Shown: positions 11,238-22,883, counted from the stretch's first letter. The stretch: DNA of 64,000 bases from Mauremys mutica (GCF_020497125.1 NC_059073.1:10623225-10687224), one strand, 5' to 3'. The notes: generated by a model from the sequence alone, not told the origin. Numbers and translations: made by a program.

Positions 11238-11400
11238 ATTTACACATCTCAACATTCCTCACAATGGTGAGTAAATATCATCGCCCTTACTTTGCAGGTG
11301 TTGATGAGACACAGAGATGTTAAACGATTGGACCAACAGTGGATTAAGCTCACAGCAGAGATGGGAATCAAACATAGGTCGTCTGTGGCACAGAGCCATG
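11238..11400 (-). mobile_element. MIR-type SINE
   Basis: TTTGCAGGTGTTGATGAGAC, ACAGAGATGTTAAACGATTG and GATGGGAATCAAACATAGGT follow the reverse MIR order. Confidence 0.5.
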
Positions 11401-12271
11401 TTTCCTAGTGAAGTTGATTAACTCTTCCCCAAATTCAGATCACTTTCACCTGTCGACGTTCTCTGGTTCGTGCCAGAACACTGGGTGTGTTTCTGTTTCA
11501 GAAGAGTAAACGCATTCCCAACTACAAGCCAGAGGAGCCAGATGTCTCACGAGGCATTCTGCTCTTGCCAGATTTCCAGTTCACTTATTCAGCTCCGAGA
11601 GACTGGGGTAATTTGTCTGAGGTTCGGTTGAATATCCAAACCTCTCAGCCTGGCTATTACTAAAAATTGTTGTTTGATTGCCATTTTCACTAAAACTTGA
11701 AAAACTTCCCCACTTGCAGTTATATTCTCAATCACTGCATGGGCATCGAGCCAAGCAATACTGGGCAAATGTGTCTGGTTTCGGTTTCTAAAAGCAATCA
11801 GCAAAATTCAAACCCAAACCACTTTAATATGACATTTCCCTGTATTTATTTATTTTGTCTCCAGCTTCTGAAATTCAGACCCACTGTGGATCTCCGGCTC
11901 CCCCTTTTTGTGACACCCCAGGATGCATAATGATGCCCCTCTTGGGCTATCAGCAGGATTTGATCCCTGACCATTACTTCTAAAAGCAAGAGCCTCTACT
12001 ATCTGAGTTTAAGGAGAAACCCTTTTAACAAGCGGCTGTAGTAGACTCAACCTCTTAATGCACTAGGGAGAGCCAAAGGTACACACTGTGCTGCTGTTGG
12101 TTATCTGGGCATTCTTCCCATTCCTGTTACTCCTGGTGATCCCACCCCCCTAAATAATTCCTATTCCTCCTTGGTGCCGACACAAACAGACAGTTACCAA
12201 GTCCCCTCTCAGTCCCCCAAACCAGCCCTTTCCACCGCTGAGCATGTCCATTGATCTACTTTGAGCTCTCA
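11401..12271. other. Unassigned intergenic DNA
   Basis: No recognisable gene or repeat. Confidence 0.35.
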
Positions 12272-12279
12272 CTAATCTG

Positions 12280-12742
12280 TAGGGTGACCATATGACACTG
12301 TGACGGGCTGGCCTGAGCCCTCCCCCGGTGTCCCCACGTGGGGCTGGCTTGCCCAAGCCCTGTCTGCACCCTGCACGAGGCTGGGGGTCACTGCTCACGA
12401 GCCCAGCCTGTATCCCATGCAAGGATGTGGCTGCTGATTGCTCGAGCCCTACCTGCCCCCCGTGGGAGGCTGACATTGCTCACGCGAGCCCTGCCTGCCC
12501 CCTGCATGAGCTCTGACTCCCCCACGGTGGGAGGCTGGCATCACTGCTCCCCCCACCTTCCTCCACACCACACCCAACTTTGTTGACAAAACTGGGCATT
12601 TGTCCCATTTGCTCTTGCCAGCTGATCAAGCCGGGAAGGGAAAACGGGACAAATTCCCACTTTTGTCAAAAAAGTCGAGATGGTTGGGACAGGGCTTAAA
12701 AAAGGCACTGTCCTGGCCAAAACAGGCTGCCTGGTCACCCTA
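12280..12742. mobile_element. Non-autonomous hAT element with minisatellite-like interior
   Basis: Ends are TAGGGTGACCATATGACA and TGCCTGGTCACCCTA. Flanks are CTAATCTG (12,272-12,279) and CCAATCTG (12,743-12,750), an 8-bp target duplication with one change. From about 12,300 to 12,550 the interior is a degenerate tandem array of roughly 55-60 bp units. Each carries a (C)GAGCCC-(T)GCCTG core and a GGCTG box. The last ~150 bp return to hAT-like sequence with GGGACA/TGTCCC motifs. The ORFs here are translations of the array. Confidence 0.85.
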
Positions 12743-12904
12743 CCAATCTGTCAGCATCTTTCAGAGAATGAAGTGCCCAGAACTGAGCTCATTATTCCAC
12801 GTGCAAGGCCGTAGAGAGAGACATTGCAACCCCGATCCAGGGCCGTGTTTCCAGCCAAACATCATCCAGGCCTTTCCAGCCGCCACGCCACATTGCAAGT
12901 TTAT

Positions 12905-13030
12905 GGATCATTGTTATCCAGGATCAGCCCAAAGCCTCTGGGATCATCTAGTCTGACCTCCTGTATGACACAGGCCATAGAATTTCTATGTCCATCTTCC
13001 ACTCTCCGTAATCAATACCACTATCTAATA
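12905..13030 (-). mobile_element. CR1-type LINE 3' end
   Basis: GGGATCATCTAGTCTGACCT then CCTGTATGACACAGGCCATA is the reverse complement of a CR1-type tail. Confidence 0.6.
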
Positions 13031-14345
13031 ATTTAAGCTGAGTCTGTGAAGGACACTTTGAGGAGAAGAATGGATCATGTTTAAATAACAAACTCCCAGC
13101 CCTTTGCCCAGCCTGGATTCTGCACATACACAGGGCCTGCGAGAAGTGTTTCTTGGTGCTGAGAAACTGTGAAATAATTTGAAAACAAACTTTGTACCCG
13201 CAATAGGCTTTTCTGAGCCTCACGCTGGCAGGCAGCCATGTTGTTTTTAAAAGAGTGACATTTGCATGATGGGAATAAAAATGTCAGAGGCTGGAAATAA
13301 GTTCTCAGGAAGCTTTACTATTAGTTCCATGCTTTTTTCCTCCCCGCCCTAAAAATAAGGAGTTTAATAATATTTAAATATTAAACAGTTGGTTTCTCTA
13401 ACCCTTCTTCCAAGTGTTGTCAACAGCAACAAGGGTTTAGACAGCTAGGGTTTCACAGCAATCATAGCAGCTCAAGCCCTCACCCAGAAACCTGAAAAAT
13501 TAAATAGCTTCCTGGATTCCCTTAACCGGCAATACTTCCCCACTTGCAAGCATTGAGAAGAGAAAACTATAAAAGGCACAAGGAACTCAGCATTAATGTG
13601 GGAAAACCTGACAATAGAGCAACCAACCATATGCTTATATGAATGATAAGTAAAACACCCAGCTGCACAGTGTCCCTCGCTGCTGTGTGAATGTCAAGGA
13701 GACAAAGGTCTCTTTGACATCTCACTGTCCCCCCACCCCACTTTTCCCTCTGCTGCACCCCACTCATGGTTTGTTGTCAGTGGTTAATGACGTCCCAAAG
13801 CTTGAGAGTGCACTTATCTCTAGCCCCGAGGGGGATTCCTGGTTTCCACTAAGAGACAACTAGCCACCACCTCTGGATCATCTCTCATTGTGTTAGCACT
13901 TCTAGCTGTAATGCTGTATCTGTGCCATCATTTTTCGCTTTGCCACCACCTTTACTCACAATGCTGTCTCTGCGCTGGCACAGTTTGGTTGGAAGTCACC
14001 ACGACTCATCTTAGTTATGGTGATTTCAGCCCTGTGGGTGCTGGTTAAAAGGACCTTTACTGGAACTCATTCATCTCTGCTCTCTGCAGCTTCAGTGGAG
14101 AGCTACCATCACCACCAAGTTCATCTGTCAAGATTTCCATTCTGTCATTACCCTGGAGAGGGGGCCCCTTGAGCAGCGTCCATGCCACCAGGGATCCACT
14201 CCTCCCAAAGCAGTAAGCAGCCCTTTCGCCCTCCCGCCTTCTCTTCATGTATTTACAGCTCTACTGCTTAGCCCTTTGAGACTGACATTATGGTTATGGC
14301 GACTCTTCACTCAGGCTAGGCGTGTGGGAATTCTCCAAAAAGGGA
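13031..14345. other. Unassigned intergenic DNA
   Basis: No recognisable gene or repeat. Minus-strand ORFs at 13,567 and 14,057 have no domain signature. Confidence 0.35.
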
Positions 14346-14347
14346 CA

Positions 14348-14450
14348 TTTTTTGGAGTTTAATGTACTCACCCTACCCACACCCACCTCATATATCACTT
14401 GAAAGCGTATGTTTAGATGAGGGATGACAAGGAACTGTCAACTGGTGCTG
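14348..14450 (+). repeat. Left terminal inverted repeat of the Academ-like element
   Basis: Matches the reverse complement of 17,322-17,432. The best-preserved core is CACTTGAAAGCGTATG against CATTTGAAAGCTTAT. Confidence 0.6.
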
Positions 14451-15132
14451 TAAGCCTGTAGGTGAGGTGAAAAAATGGTACCCAAAATGGGAAAGTGTCA
14501 TTTTTTGCACGGTTCCAAGAACACTGCCACAAGACTATGACAAGTTTTTACTGTTTACATTAATTTCAACACCTTTATGTTTGTGTTTATTGGTCAAAGC
14601 TACCAAACGACAACATATTAAAGATTGTATATTGGTTTTGCATGGGCATTTTCCAAAAATAATGAAACTGTTTTGCATGTGGCAAAAATGGTGAAGATCA
14701 ACATTTTGCAGTGCACTAACATGAAATGTTTTCACATCACATATTCTCAGTTGTCAAAGTATATAATAAGAATTTTCTATATTATACAATAGTGATTATA
14801 ATAGTTTTCTATATTTTCAAATGACATTTGCTGACCAGATCAGTCTCACCCTGAAGTTTGTAAGCCCGTAGCCGTAGATTGTGTGCCCATAGTTTGTACT
14901 GCATAGTGGGTAGATATAAATGTATGTGAATTCCTACTGTAATGCTTCTCCATTTTAAAGCTTTTGTACATACAATGTAGCATCTAATCTTCCCAGTGGA
15001 AGGTTTTAATTTGTAATTGCCTATGAATGCAGTTTTAGTCTCTGAAATAATCTACAAATTAGCTTTTTAATTCAGAGATACTTATACACAAGTCAGTATT
15101 AGTGTTAGAGATGACAATACACAGCTTCATAT

Positions 15133-17090
15133 TATGAATATGCAAGAGCTATGAGAAAAAGAAGTGGCTTAACAAGAAGCAGTGAAGACAAAGTCCACAA
15201 ACAAGTCCTTGCCTCTGCACTGAAGCGGGATGAAGAGCATGTTATAGCTCTTACCAACCATGTCATCAACAATTTAACAAACCCATTTGACCCTGAATCA
15301 CATCCAGAGGTGCTTATCAACATGTCTATTGGACTGCATGTAACATCAGATGTACAAGAGTCTCTCCTGAAAATAGCAGCGGCTGCTGAAGAACAGGGAG
15401 ATTTGTGAGAGGTGCACTTGATTCTGATGGTACACATATCTTCTTCAGCCCAGTCAAGAAAGCTGGCATCAAAACATATGCTGACATGGCCAAGAAGACC
15501 AGATTTAAATCTGGCAAGGAAGAGACAATGACAGCAGCTATCAGTCTAGAAATTGTTTTCCGCAGAGCAAGATACAGAGATGATGTTTTAATGGTAACTG
15601 TTCTTAGTCACCAGGTAGGACCTGTGCCTATGTCCTGTTCCATGCTGATGGAACAATGAGAAGAACAGACAAAGCTGAATTAGAACATCTGCTGGAAGTT
15701 CAAGTTGAAACAATCCATGAGCTAAGAGCATGCAACAAAGAAACCACAGTGTACATCAGACATGCAATGGCTGTCAGACAAATGATGGCTGGAGAAAACT
15801 TCCACACTTTGGATGAACTGGCAGCTGAGTACTTGAGGCAGGTCCTAAAAGGATTTGACAAAGCTAATTCTGTAATCAAAGGCTTTGACAGATATGAAAA
15901 TAGTAACTCTGTGAAAACTACAAACAGCAGCACCAGAAAGGATCTTAAAGGTTGGATGCAAGAAAAATCAGGTGATTGGTGGATGCTCTGTGCCTCCACG
16001 GAAAAAGTTTCTAAACATGGCATCCAACAAGCAATCACTTGTAAACTTCTGTGAATATATGGTTCAATATGCACCTGAGAGTGTAGGAGCACACCCAACA
16101 CATATGCTCCTTCATGCTGGAGGCTTGTCCAATGGTGAAGTAGCAAAATCTATCACCAGTAGAGATGTTGCAGAAGCCCAAAACTTATACAGTACTCAAG
16201 AGGAAGTGGACTCAGGGATACTTCTGCATGCAATATGTGCCAGTATGGCTTTTGGGTCTCTTGATGTCAAAGGAACCATAGTAATTAGGTCCCCTGATAC
16301 AACTGGTCATTGCTGTTCACTACTTTCCAAAAATGAAACACATAGATAACCTGTGGATTGAAGCAGGCACCATTACCAGCACAATTGACAAGCATCACTT
16401 CATACCTGTGCATTCAATTTCTGACGCACTCATTCCTGACTTCTGCAATGTACTTCCTCCTATACAGACATTAATGGGATGTGACTCTGTGTCATTCACA
16501 TTTAGTATTGGGGAAAAAAATCAGTGCTTAGTGTTGTCAAAACCAAGGGAGCTTAACGCTTCAGAGATCTTGCCAAACTGGGAGAGAGCGATGGACAAGC
16601 CACACTTTCTGTAGCAAGGAAGTTAGTACCAGTGTTGTATGACCAGCGGGAGAAAGAAAAAACAACCCATAGAGACCTGGATTGCTTGTGTCCCAACCTA
16701 GCCATTAAAAAGTACAAGTCACTGGCCAAAATCCCACCATGGGAGGACAGTTTTGATGAGCACGTCCGAAGAATAATCTTGGCAAACAAAAATTTGGATG
16801 TCTTCGCACATAGGTAAACCAGATATTGGCTCACCATTGCAACATGGATGGTAAAATGTGGATGATGAATTATTTCCCATATTCCTCAAGGGCCCAATGG
16901 CATCTGAGCTTCTACAAGACCTTATCTGCGCCTGTACCAATAGGGATCATTGCACAGTCCATGGTGTCTGTAATCAAAATAATCTTCCCTTGCACAGAAC
17001 TGTATACATGTCCAGGCAATGAAGACTCTCATAACCCAGGCACTCCTATGGAGATCTTGATGAACAAGATGATGATAATGATGTTGACTA
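15133..17090 (+). pseudogene. Transposon protein with XPG/FEN-like nuclease motifs and Cys-rich tail, broken
   Basis: Successive plus-strand fragments form one protein-like series: 15,151-15,408, 15,405-15,659, 15,656-16,054, 15,972-16,349, 16,333-16,614 and 16,632-17,090. An N-terminal part contains NNLTNPFDPES. A middle part has KAGIKTYADMAKKTRFKSG and HQVGPVPMSCSM. Next come EEVDSGILLHAICAS and VIRSPDTTG, where related proteins as I recall them carry SPDTD, so one acidic residue seems lost. Then come NLWIEAGTITS, FIPVHSISDAL and LMGCDSVSFTFSIGEKN, whose GCD…GIG-like layout resembles the helix-hairpin region of flap nucleases. At about 16,910-17,010 a Cys-rich stretch reads CACTNRDHC…CNQNN with another frameshift. 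At least five frame changes and in-frame stops make it non-functional. Family membership is inferred from motifs only. Confidence 0.65.
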
Positions 17091-17321
17091 GAAATGTCAC
17101 CAGCGCTATTACATTTCAATGATACCTGTGCACATTTATTATTAGATTTGTTTTTACCCTTTAGATTGTTGTTGTGATGCTTTGAAGTCACAAAGAAATC
17201 AAATTTTATGTCTTGAAATAACACACAGAGTCATTAAACTAATAGAAACAAATACAAATACAGCAAAGTGTCCTTTTAATGTGTCGATGGTGTCCCTGTT
17301 TATCCCCATTTCTATGGTCAT

Positions 17322-17432
17322 GGCACCACCTGACAGCTCCACATCATACCACAACGTAAAGTAGACATAATAAGCTTTCAAATGGTGTATGATGTGCATG
17401 GGTATAGAGAAGGTACATTACACTGACCAAAG
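17322..17432 (-). repeat. Right terminal inverted repeat of the Academ-like element
   Basis: Inverted partner of 14,348-14,450. Contains GCTTTCAAATGGTGTATGAT and GGTACATTACACTGACCAAA. Confidence 0.6.
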
Positions 17433-18715
17433 CTGAGGTGTCTGCTAGTCACCTAATATTCAGTATAGTTCTGTTGCCCTTTCATCACACAATAAGGATA
17501 ACAACACTTCATTACCACTACACCTGAAACTTAAATAAATTGTAATGACCAAAACAACCAAAATGTTTGCACCAGCATACATGGTGTCATCCATGCGAAT
17601 GAAGTCTCAATATATGGTATCAGAGAGCTCCTCCGTCTAGTAGCTTTGGCCCACAGGGCTACATCTCAATATAAAAAGCTTTAGGCTTCTCCCCACTTAT
17701 AGCAATGCATCTCCATTGACTTCAGTGGAGTCACTCCCGACTCCACTATATACAAGAGGAGAAACAGAGAAGAGCTGCAACGCTGAATACATTTGCAGAG
17801 ACAGTGTGCTTTTCCTTTTAAGAGATACAGATTGATGGGCAACAGTAGCTCTCAGCTTAATACAGATTCTTAAAAACTAGAGATGGATAGACAGTCATTA
17901 AAACTCTAGATCGAAATACCACTGAACTTGGGAGACCTTCAGATCCAGATCCCCAAATCTGGATATAAACACCCCAAATTCTGAGGTCATCTAGTTCCAT
18001 GTCTGAAAATAGTGAACCAGGTCGATAAGCACTATGCTAGAAATATTAGTGAGGCCAGATTGGCACAGAATAGTGAAAGCCTAAGGACTGGAAAAGCACA
18101 ATAAATTGAATTAATCTGTGCCGCAAAGCCAAGAGGTAAAGAAGAAATGGAAATATCTCACTCTGGTCTCACAGCACAAAGGGGTCTTTTGGAGCACCAG
18201 AGATGTTCATGTTTGAGAAATCATTTCAGTCTGTTCCAAATCTAGAGCTGGCGTCTGTAATAAGGATATTGTCTACTAGAAATTGGCTGGAGACCACCAA
18301 GCTTGTTTTACTAAATGACCTTACAGGGCTTGGAGTATTGCTCACTAATGGTATGGCCAGAATGTTTGCTGGTGACTACAGGTTAGATGCCGGACGTGAC
18401 ATTGAGCCATCCAGCCAGCTACACTACCTGCCTATTACTACCCTCCCTGCCTCACCGGCCTTACACGTCTAATGTGGAGCTATAGCTGTATAAGAATGAC
18501 ACCTTATTACTGCATATACCCGCTCCCTGGGTGCCCTCCAACTCCATTTCTTTTTACTAGCAAAAGCAAGGTTTTCTGTTGCTTTCAGCAGGACACAGCC
18601 AAGCTGGGTTCTACTACAGAATGACCAGCTGGGTTCTACTTTGTCTTGCATGGCCTTAGCCAAAGTGAAATCTGAGCTCCCACTCCAACTGGTTTATTAA
18701 CCTACTAATAATACT
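17433..18715. other. Unassigned intergenic DNA with MITE traces
   Basis: CTCCATTGACTTCAGTGGAG (17,711 onward) is a core shared by palindromic chelonian MITEs. About 17,880-18,000 holds degenerate inverted AGATCCAGATCC/CTGGAT blocks. No gene recognised. Confidence 0.35.
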
Positions 18716-18925
18716 TGGTGCTTGCACCCAAGATTATCAAATGCAATTTGCAAATATTAATTAAGCCTCATAAGATCCTTGTGAAATAGGATAATCTCTG
18801 TTTAACGGATGGGAAAACTGAGGTCAGAGAAGTTAAATGACTTGACCAGGGAGGATTGTGACAGACCTAAGACTAGAATCCAGAGCTCTTGACTCCCAGC
18901 TTGGTATCTTAGCTAAAAGACTATT
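18716..18925 (-). mobile_element. MIR-type SINE
   Basis: GTGAAATAGGATAATCTCTG, ACGGATGGGAAAACTGAGGT, GAAGTTAAATGACTTGACCA and GAATCCAGAGCTCTTGACTC keep the reverse MIR order. It stops just before the LTR boundary. Confidence 0.7.
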
Positions 18926-18931
18926 TTATAA

Positions 18932-19733
18932 TGTTGAAGGACATAAATCCACACCGTGTAGAGGTCAAGCATAGGCGTTTATTACACACAGCGCTGGCGG
19001 AGTGTCACCTGGCTTATTAGGCTCAGAGACACTGTCAAACAATTGATTACAATAGAATATATAGATTTTCCCTGGGCAGGGGAAAGTGACTGGGTAGGCA
19101 GTTCCACACCCTGGGATAGGTTTTGCAGCAAGACAAGATAAGCACATTAGCCAATGGTTAACAGGTTACATAATGTCTCCGCCCATGGTCTCAAGTTAGC
19201 AAGTTAACATTTAATTAATACTTTGATAAAATATATATATGGTGAATTCTGATTTGGGGTCCATAGGAATGGAGCAACTCCTTTGATTGTCCATCAGGTA
19301 CATTCCTAGGGGTTAAAGCAAAGAAACAGTGAAAGTATATGGCAATAAAGATTGTCCCCTTTATGTCTTAAGGCAGGCATTGGTCCCTGGGAAGGGAGGT
19401 GGAAGGAGGCCATATCTTATACTGACATGTGCCAACTTTTCATAAACTCAAGGTTGGATCTGTGGGAAGAAGTCTCCCTACAGAAGAGACTAACACAATA
19501 GGAACAGGGATTCTTTGTTCAATCTGCAACTCTGAATAAGACACAATTATTTAGTTCTTAGCTCCAATACCTGGCAATTTGCTGACCAGGCCCATTTTAG
19601 CAAAACAAGATTATCTGTTTACCCCGGCTTTCTCTTAGCTGATCACTGTTTGCTAGGCCTCTGGTCCCTTGACCATACTCTGGGCTTTGGGTCTGGAAAA
19701 GAGCTGGCACAATCCATATACCAGGTTGTTACA
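18932..19733 (-). mobile_element. Solo LTR of a retroelement
   Basis: An ~800-bp block bounded by TGTTGAAGG and GGTTGTTACA (TG…CA). On the minus strand a TATA-rich promoter (19,231-19,240) lies about 250 bp upstream of AATAAA (complement of 18,978-18,983), followed by the 3' end, in the order expected of U3-R-U5. No internal retroviral genes adjoin it. A clean target duplication was not found. No coding potential. Confidence 0.6.
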
Positions 19734-19925
19734 AAAAATGCACATGGATTTTAACCTTTCAATGTAGACAGGAGAAGGAATGCAGCTTGTTCTTCAGGTA
19801 CTAAGGTGGGCTTTCCAATATTAGACCTTTCTTGCTTTGTTTTCTAATGCACAGATTCTCTGAGGGGCCATTGACAGAAGATTAGAGCATGGTGGATCTC
19901 TTTTTTTTCAGATCCCATCCACAAT

Positions 19926-20016
19926 ATTCATTAGAGCCAACGAAGTGGGCATTCAGCCATGAAAGCTCATGCTCCAAAACGTCTGTTAGTCTATAAGGTG
20001 CCACAGGACTCTTTGA
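19926..20016 (-). repeat. Fragment of the chelonian GTGGCACCTTAGAGACTAAC repeat
   Basis: GCCATGAAAGCTCATGCTCC then GTCTGTTAGTCTATAAGGTG and CCACAGGACTC are the reverse complement of the repeat head. Confidence 0.7.
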
Positions 20017-20420
20017 AGCTGTGTAAAAGTATTTCAGAAAAAGCTTTGCCTCTGGATTTTCACCTTCATTTGAAGTCACTGTCCACTTCTCAAACTGGCT
20101 ATTTTTGCATCAAAAGCACTCAATGTTTTCAGTTCCCAGCACTGAATTTCAAGGACCTCTTTCGTTCAGATTTTGGCCCACCTTCTAGCGAATGATTTGG
20201 CAAAATGGGAGCATTTTCAAATTTGTAATAATGGGAGAAAAATAACCAGTGCATTGTGTCATTGTGACTATTCCATTCACCTCCCTTATTAATCGCATCA
20301 GTGCCACAGAGCTGTATAATCAATGTTGGAAAAGAAGACTGAATATAACACTCAACACCCAAAAATGCTTACATACATGTGTGCAGGAATTGCTTCATCC
20401 GCCATTGACATAAAGCAGCC
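20017..20420. other. Unassigned intergenic DNA
   Basis: Nothing recognised. Confidence 0.35.
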
Positions 20421-20423
20421 TCA

Positions 20424-20721
20424 GGCCTGGTCTATGCTGGGGTGGGGCGGTGGGGAGAGAGCTAAGTTGGTCTAAGTTACGCAACTTCAGCTATGAAAAG
20501 AGCGTAGCTGAAGTCGTACTTAGAGCTACTTACCGCTGTGTTTTCGCTGTGGTAAGTTGACAGCTGACGCTCCCCCGTCGACTCCGCCTAAGCGTCTCGC
20601 TCCGGTGGAGGACCAGAGTCGACGTGAGAGAGCTCGGCAGTTGATTTATCGTGTCTTTACTAGAGGCGATAAATCGACCCCCGCTGGATCGATCGCTCTG
20701 GAGGTAAGTGTAGACATGCCC
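20424..20721. mobile_element. Harbinger-like MITE with three internal hairpins
   Basis: Ends are GGCCTGGTCTATGCT and AAGTGTAGACATGCCC, imperfect inverted repeats of the GGGCATGTCTACACTT type. Both flanks are TCA (20,421-20,423 and 20,722-20,724), a 3-bp target duplication. Three perfect inverted pairs lie in a row: ACTTCAGCTA/TAGCTGAAGT (20,484-20,514), CGTCGACTC/GAGTCGACG (20,576-20,624) and GATTTATCG/CGATAAATC (20,643-20,675). The 117-residue ORF crossing the right edge is an accident of this GC-balanced sequence. Confidence 0.75.
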
Positions 20722-20724
20722 TCA

Positions 20725-21485
20725 GGTATAGGACCCAAAGCTCTTCAAGAGTGCGCAGTAACACTGCTCAATCACCTAGGGCAAGATGTGAATAATACAA
20801 TATCCAGAGGGAATTTAAGCTGGGCAACATGTCATTACCCAAACTGGAATTTGCCCAGGAGACCAAAATCAGCACCACTACACTCGGGAAAAGGGCAGTG
20901 GAATCTTTAATAGCAGCATGGACTCTTGATGTTATTTTTATATCTCGTCACCACAGCACTTCTACAGATATTGGTTCAGAGAACAGCATGCCTCCACTTT
21001 GACTCTGTGAACCAATATAAATTCCTGCTACTCTGGATCTCCCTTATAGGTCTCTCAATCAAGTGCTGACCTATGCCAAGCCTGCTTAGATCTGACAAGA
21101 CTACATGCAGCTGAGTGTATATCTTTAGACCTCCGTCTTTGGACCTTTCTTTTACTTTGTCCTGCTCTATTGAAATGAACGGCACTGCATTTAAGCCATC
21201 TCAGCCCCTGAGTGCTTGCTGCACAGCGCACAAAAGGGGTTAAGGAGCTAAATGAAATTAATATGTAGTTGTTTTATGAGTGCATAATGGAAACTTCAAA
21301 GTAATCTGATCAGCTATGTTCTAATACACCCTAAATCCACTGCCACAATGAAGAGTGAACATGCAGCAATTTTTAGGCTAAATTGCGTGACTAATTCTGA
21401 CTTTATTGAAACGAACAAGGACAAATGAGGAGCTACTTGTTCTCACAGTCAGTTTCAATGGGACTGCGCTGCCTTTATTGTCAGC
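20725..21485. other. Unassigned intergenic DNA
   Basis: No recognisable gene or repeat. Confidence 0.35.
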
Positions 21486-21493
21486 CTTTAAAC

Positions 21494-22236
21494 CAGAGGT
21501 TCCCCAGCTTTTCTTAGTGTGTACCCCCTTCTAGATCTACCAGCTGTCTGCAGACTCCTACCTGTCTCATCACTGATACTTTGTGTGTTCTTCTTAACAC
21601 TACCTGTCTTTAGTATCTGTCCATATTTCACTGTTATATACAGATATAGTGTGACGTATACAACTGAAAAAACAAACAAACCCTGAGTACGTTCTGAGCT
21701 CAGTTAGACTGGACAGTTGCTGGGCAACTGAACCTGTGCTTCATGGTGATTGGAGGTGAGGGCTCTGTACATAGAATCATAGAATCTCAGGGTTGGAAGA
21801 GACCTCAGGAGGTCATCTAGTCCAATCCCTTGCTCAAAGCAGGACCAACCCCAACTAAATCATCCCAGCCAGGGCTTTGTCAAGCCAGGCCTTAAAAACC
21901 TCTAAAGATGGAGATGCCACCACCTCCCTAGGTAACCCATGCCAGTGCTTCACCACCCTCCTAGTGAAATAGTTTTTCCTAATATCATAGATATTAATAT
22001 CAAGATACATCAGCATCTCCATGTATCTGTGTTCTCATGTTCTCATCCTGAAGTAAATTAACTACCATATTTTATATAACAAATTCCCACAGTTTTCAAG
22101 CTTCGCCTGAATAGCCTATTATGAAAATGCAGTGAATAAAATAATTAATAAATAAAATCAATCGTCGCACAATTTCTCCTGCGTACCCCTCAGAGATGCC
22201 TCGCATACCCCCGCAGGTACAGTTTGGGAACCCCTG
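21494..22236. mobile_element. Non-autonomous hAT element interrupted by a CR1
   Basis: Ends are CAGAGGTTCCCCAGCTTT and AGTTTGGGAACCCCTG. Flanks are CTTTAAAC (21,486-21,493) and CTTTAGAG (22,237-22,244), an 8-bp target duplication with two changes. Subterminal GTACCCC motifs occur at both ends. A minus-strand CR1 tail (21,769-21,983) sits inside and must be younger. Confidence 0.8.
21769..21983 (-). mobile_element. CR1 LINE 3' end nested in hAT
   Basis: Starts ATAGAATCATAGAATCTCAG, then GAGGTCATCTAGTCCAATCC and CCTCCCTAGGTAACCCATGC, the reverse complement of the CR1 3' region. Confidence 0.9.
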
Positions 22237-22244
22237 CTTTAGAG

Positions 22245-22650
22245 TGTAAACCCTGCCAGAGATTAGTGTCAGACAGTAGCTGTCTTTTACTGGGTTTGGT
22301 GCCCAGCACAGTGGGGCTGTGATCCTGACTAGGGCCTCTCAGCAGTACCATATAGCAAACAGTAAAAATCACCGTGGACATTGCTGGCCTTTGAATCCCT
22401 CTGGTTCTCTGGACTGAGAAAGGAGCCTGCTGTTAGTGAGGAGGCAAAATGAAGTCACAGATACATGGAGCCATATGCTCCCCTGTGTTCTGAGCGGCCG
22501 AGGACAGCAGTGCAAACGCACGTTATTCATGTAAAATCAGGATTGGGGGGCAAATGGAAGGGAACTGCTAGTAAATGGCGTCATCTCCCACCCAGCATGA
22601 ATCGGTGGAAGCCTTCCTGCTCTTACACACCAGTAATGCAGTGTGGGAAT
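22245..22650. other. Unassigned intergenic DNA
   Basis: Nothing recognised. Confidence 0.35.
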
Positions 22651-22654
22651 GGTC

Positions 22655-22883
22655 CACCAATGGCTCTTAGCCAAGATGGTCAGGGATGCAACTCCATGCT
22701 TTGAGTGTCCCTAGCCTTTGTTTGTCAGCAGCTGGGAGTGCATGATCGGGGATGACCCACTCAACGATTGCCCTGTTCTGTTCTTTCCCTCTGCGGCACT
22801 TGGCATTGGTCACCATTGGAAGAGAGGATACAGGGCTAGATGGACCATTGCTCTGACCCAGTATGGTCATTCTTATGTTCTAT
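22655..22883 (+). mobile_element. LINE 3' UTR, ATTCTTATGTTC-tailed CR1-like type
   Basis: CAATGGCTCTTAGCCAAGAT, GATTGCCCTGTTCTGTTCTT, GGGCTAGATGGACCATTGCT and the terminus ATTCTTATGTTC match the 3' UTR of the LINE at 3,836-4,030. Coding part absent. Confidence 0.8.

Larger units (their letters stand above)
14348..17432 (+). mobile_element. Decayed autonomous DNA transposon, Academ-like candidate
   Basis: The left flank (14,348-14,450) and the reverse complement of 17,322-17,432 align along their length. Shared landmarks in order are TTTGG…TAATGTAC, a CC.ACCCA-type block, TCATAYAYCAYTTGAAAGC, then AACTGTCAACTGGTGCTG against AGCTGTCAGGTGGTGCC. Between these ~100-bp inverted repeats lies one plus-strand pseudogene (about 15,133-17,090). 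Its nuclease-like motifs and Cys-rich tail fit the Academ superfamily, which is described as carrying an XPG-like nuclease. Exact termini and target duplication were not resolved, and the superfamily call is inference. Confidence 0.6.

Noticed and set aside
12150..12586. Possible Cys/Pro-rich secreted protein frames
   Set aside because: They follow the ~55-60 bp repeat units of the hAT interior.
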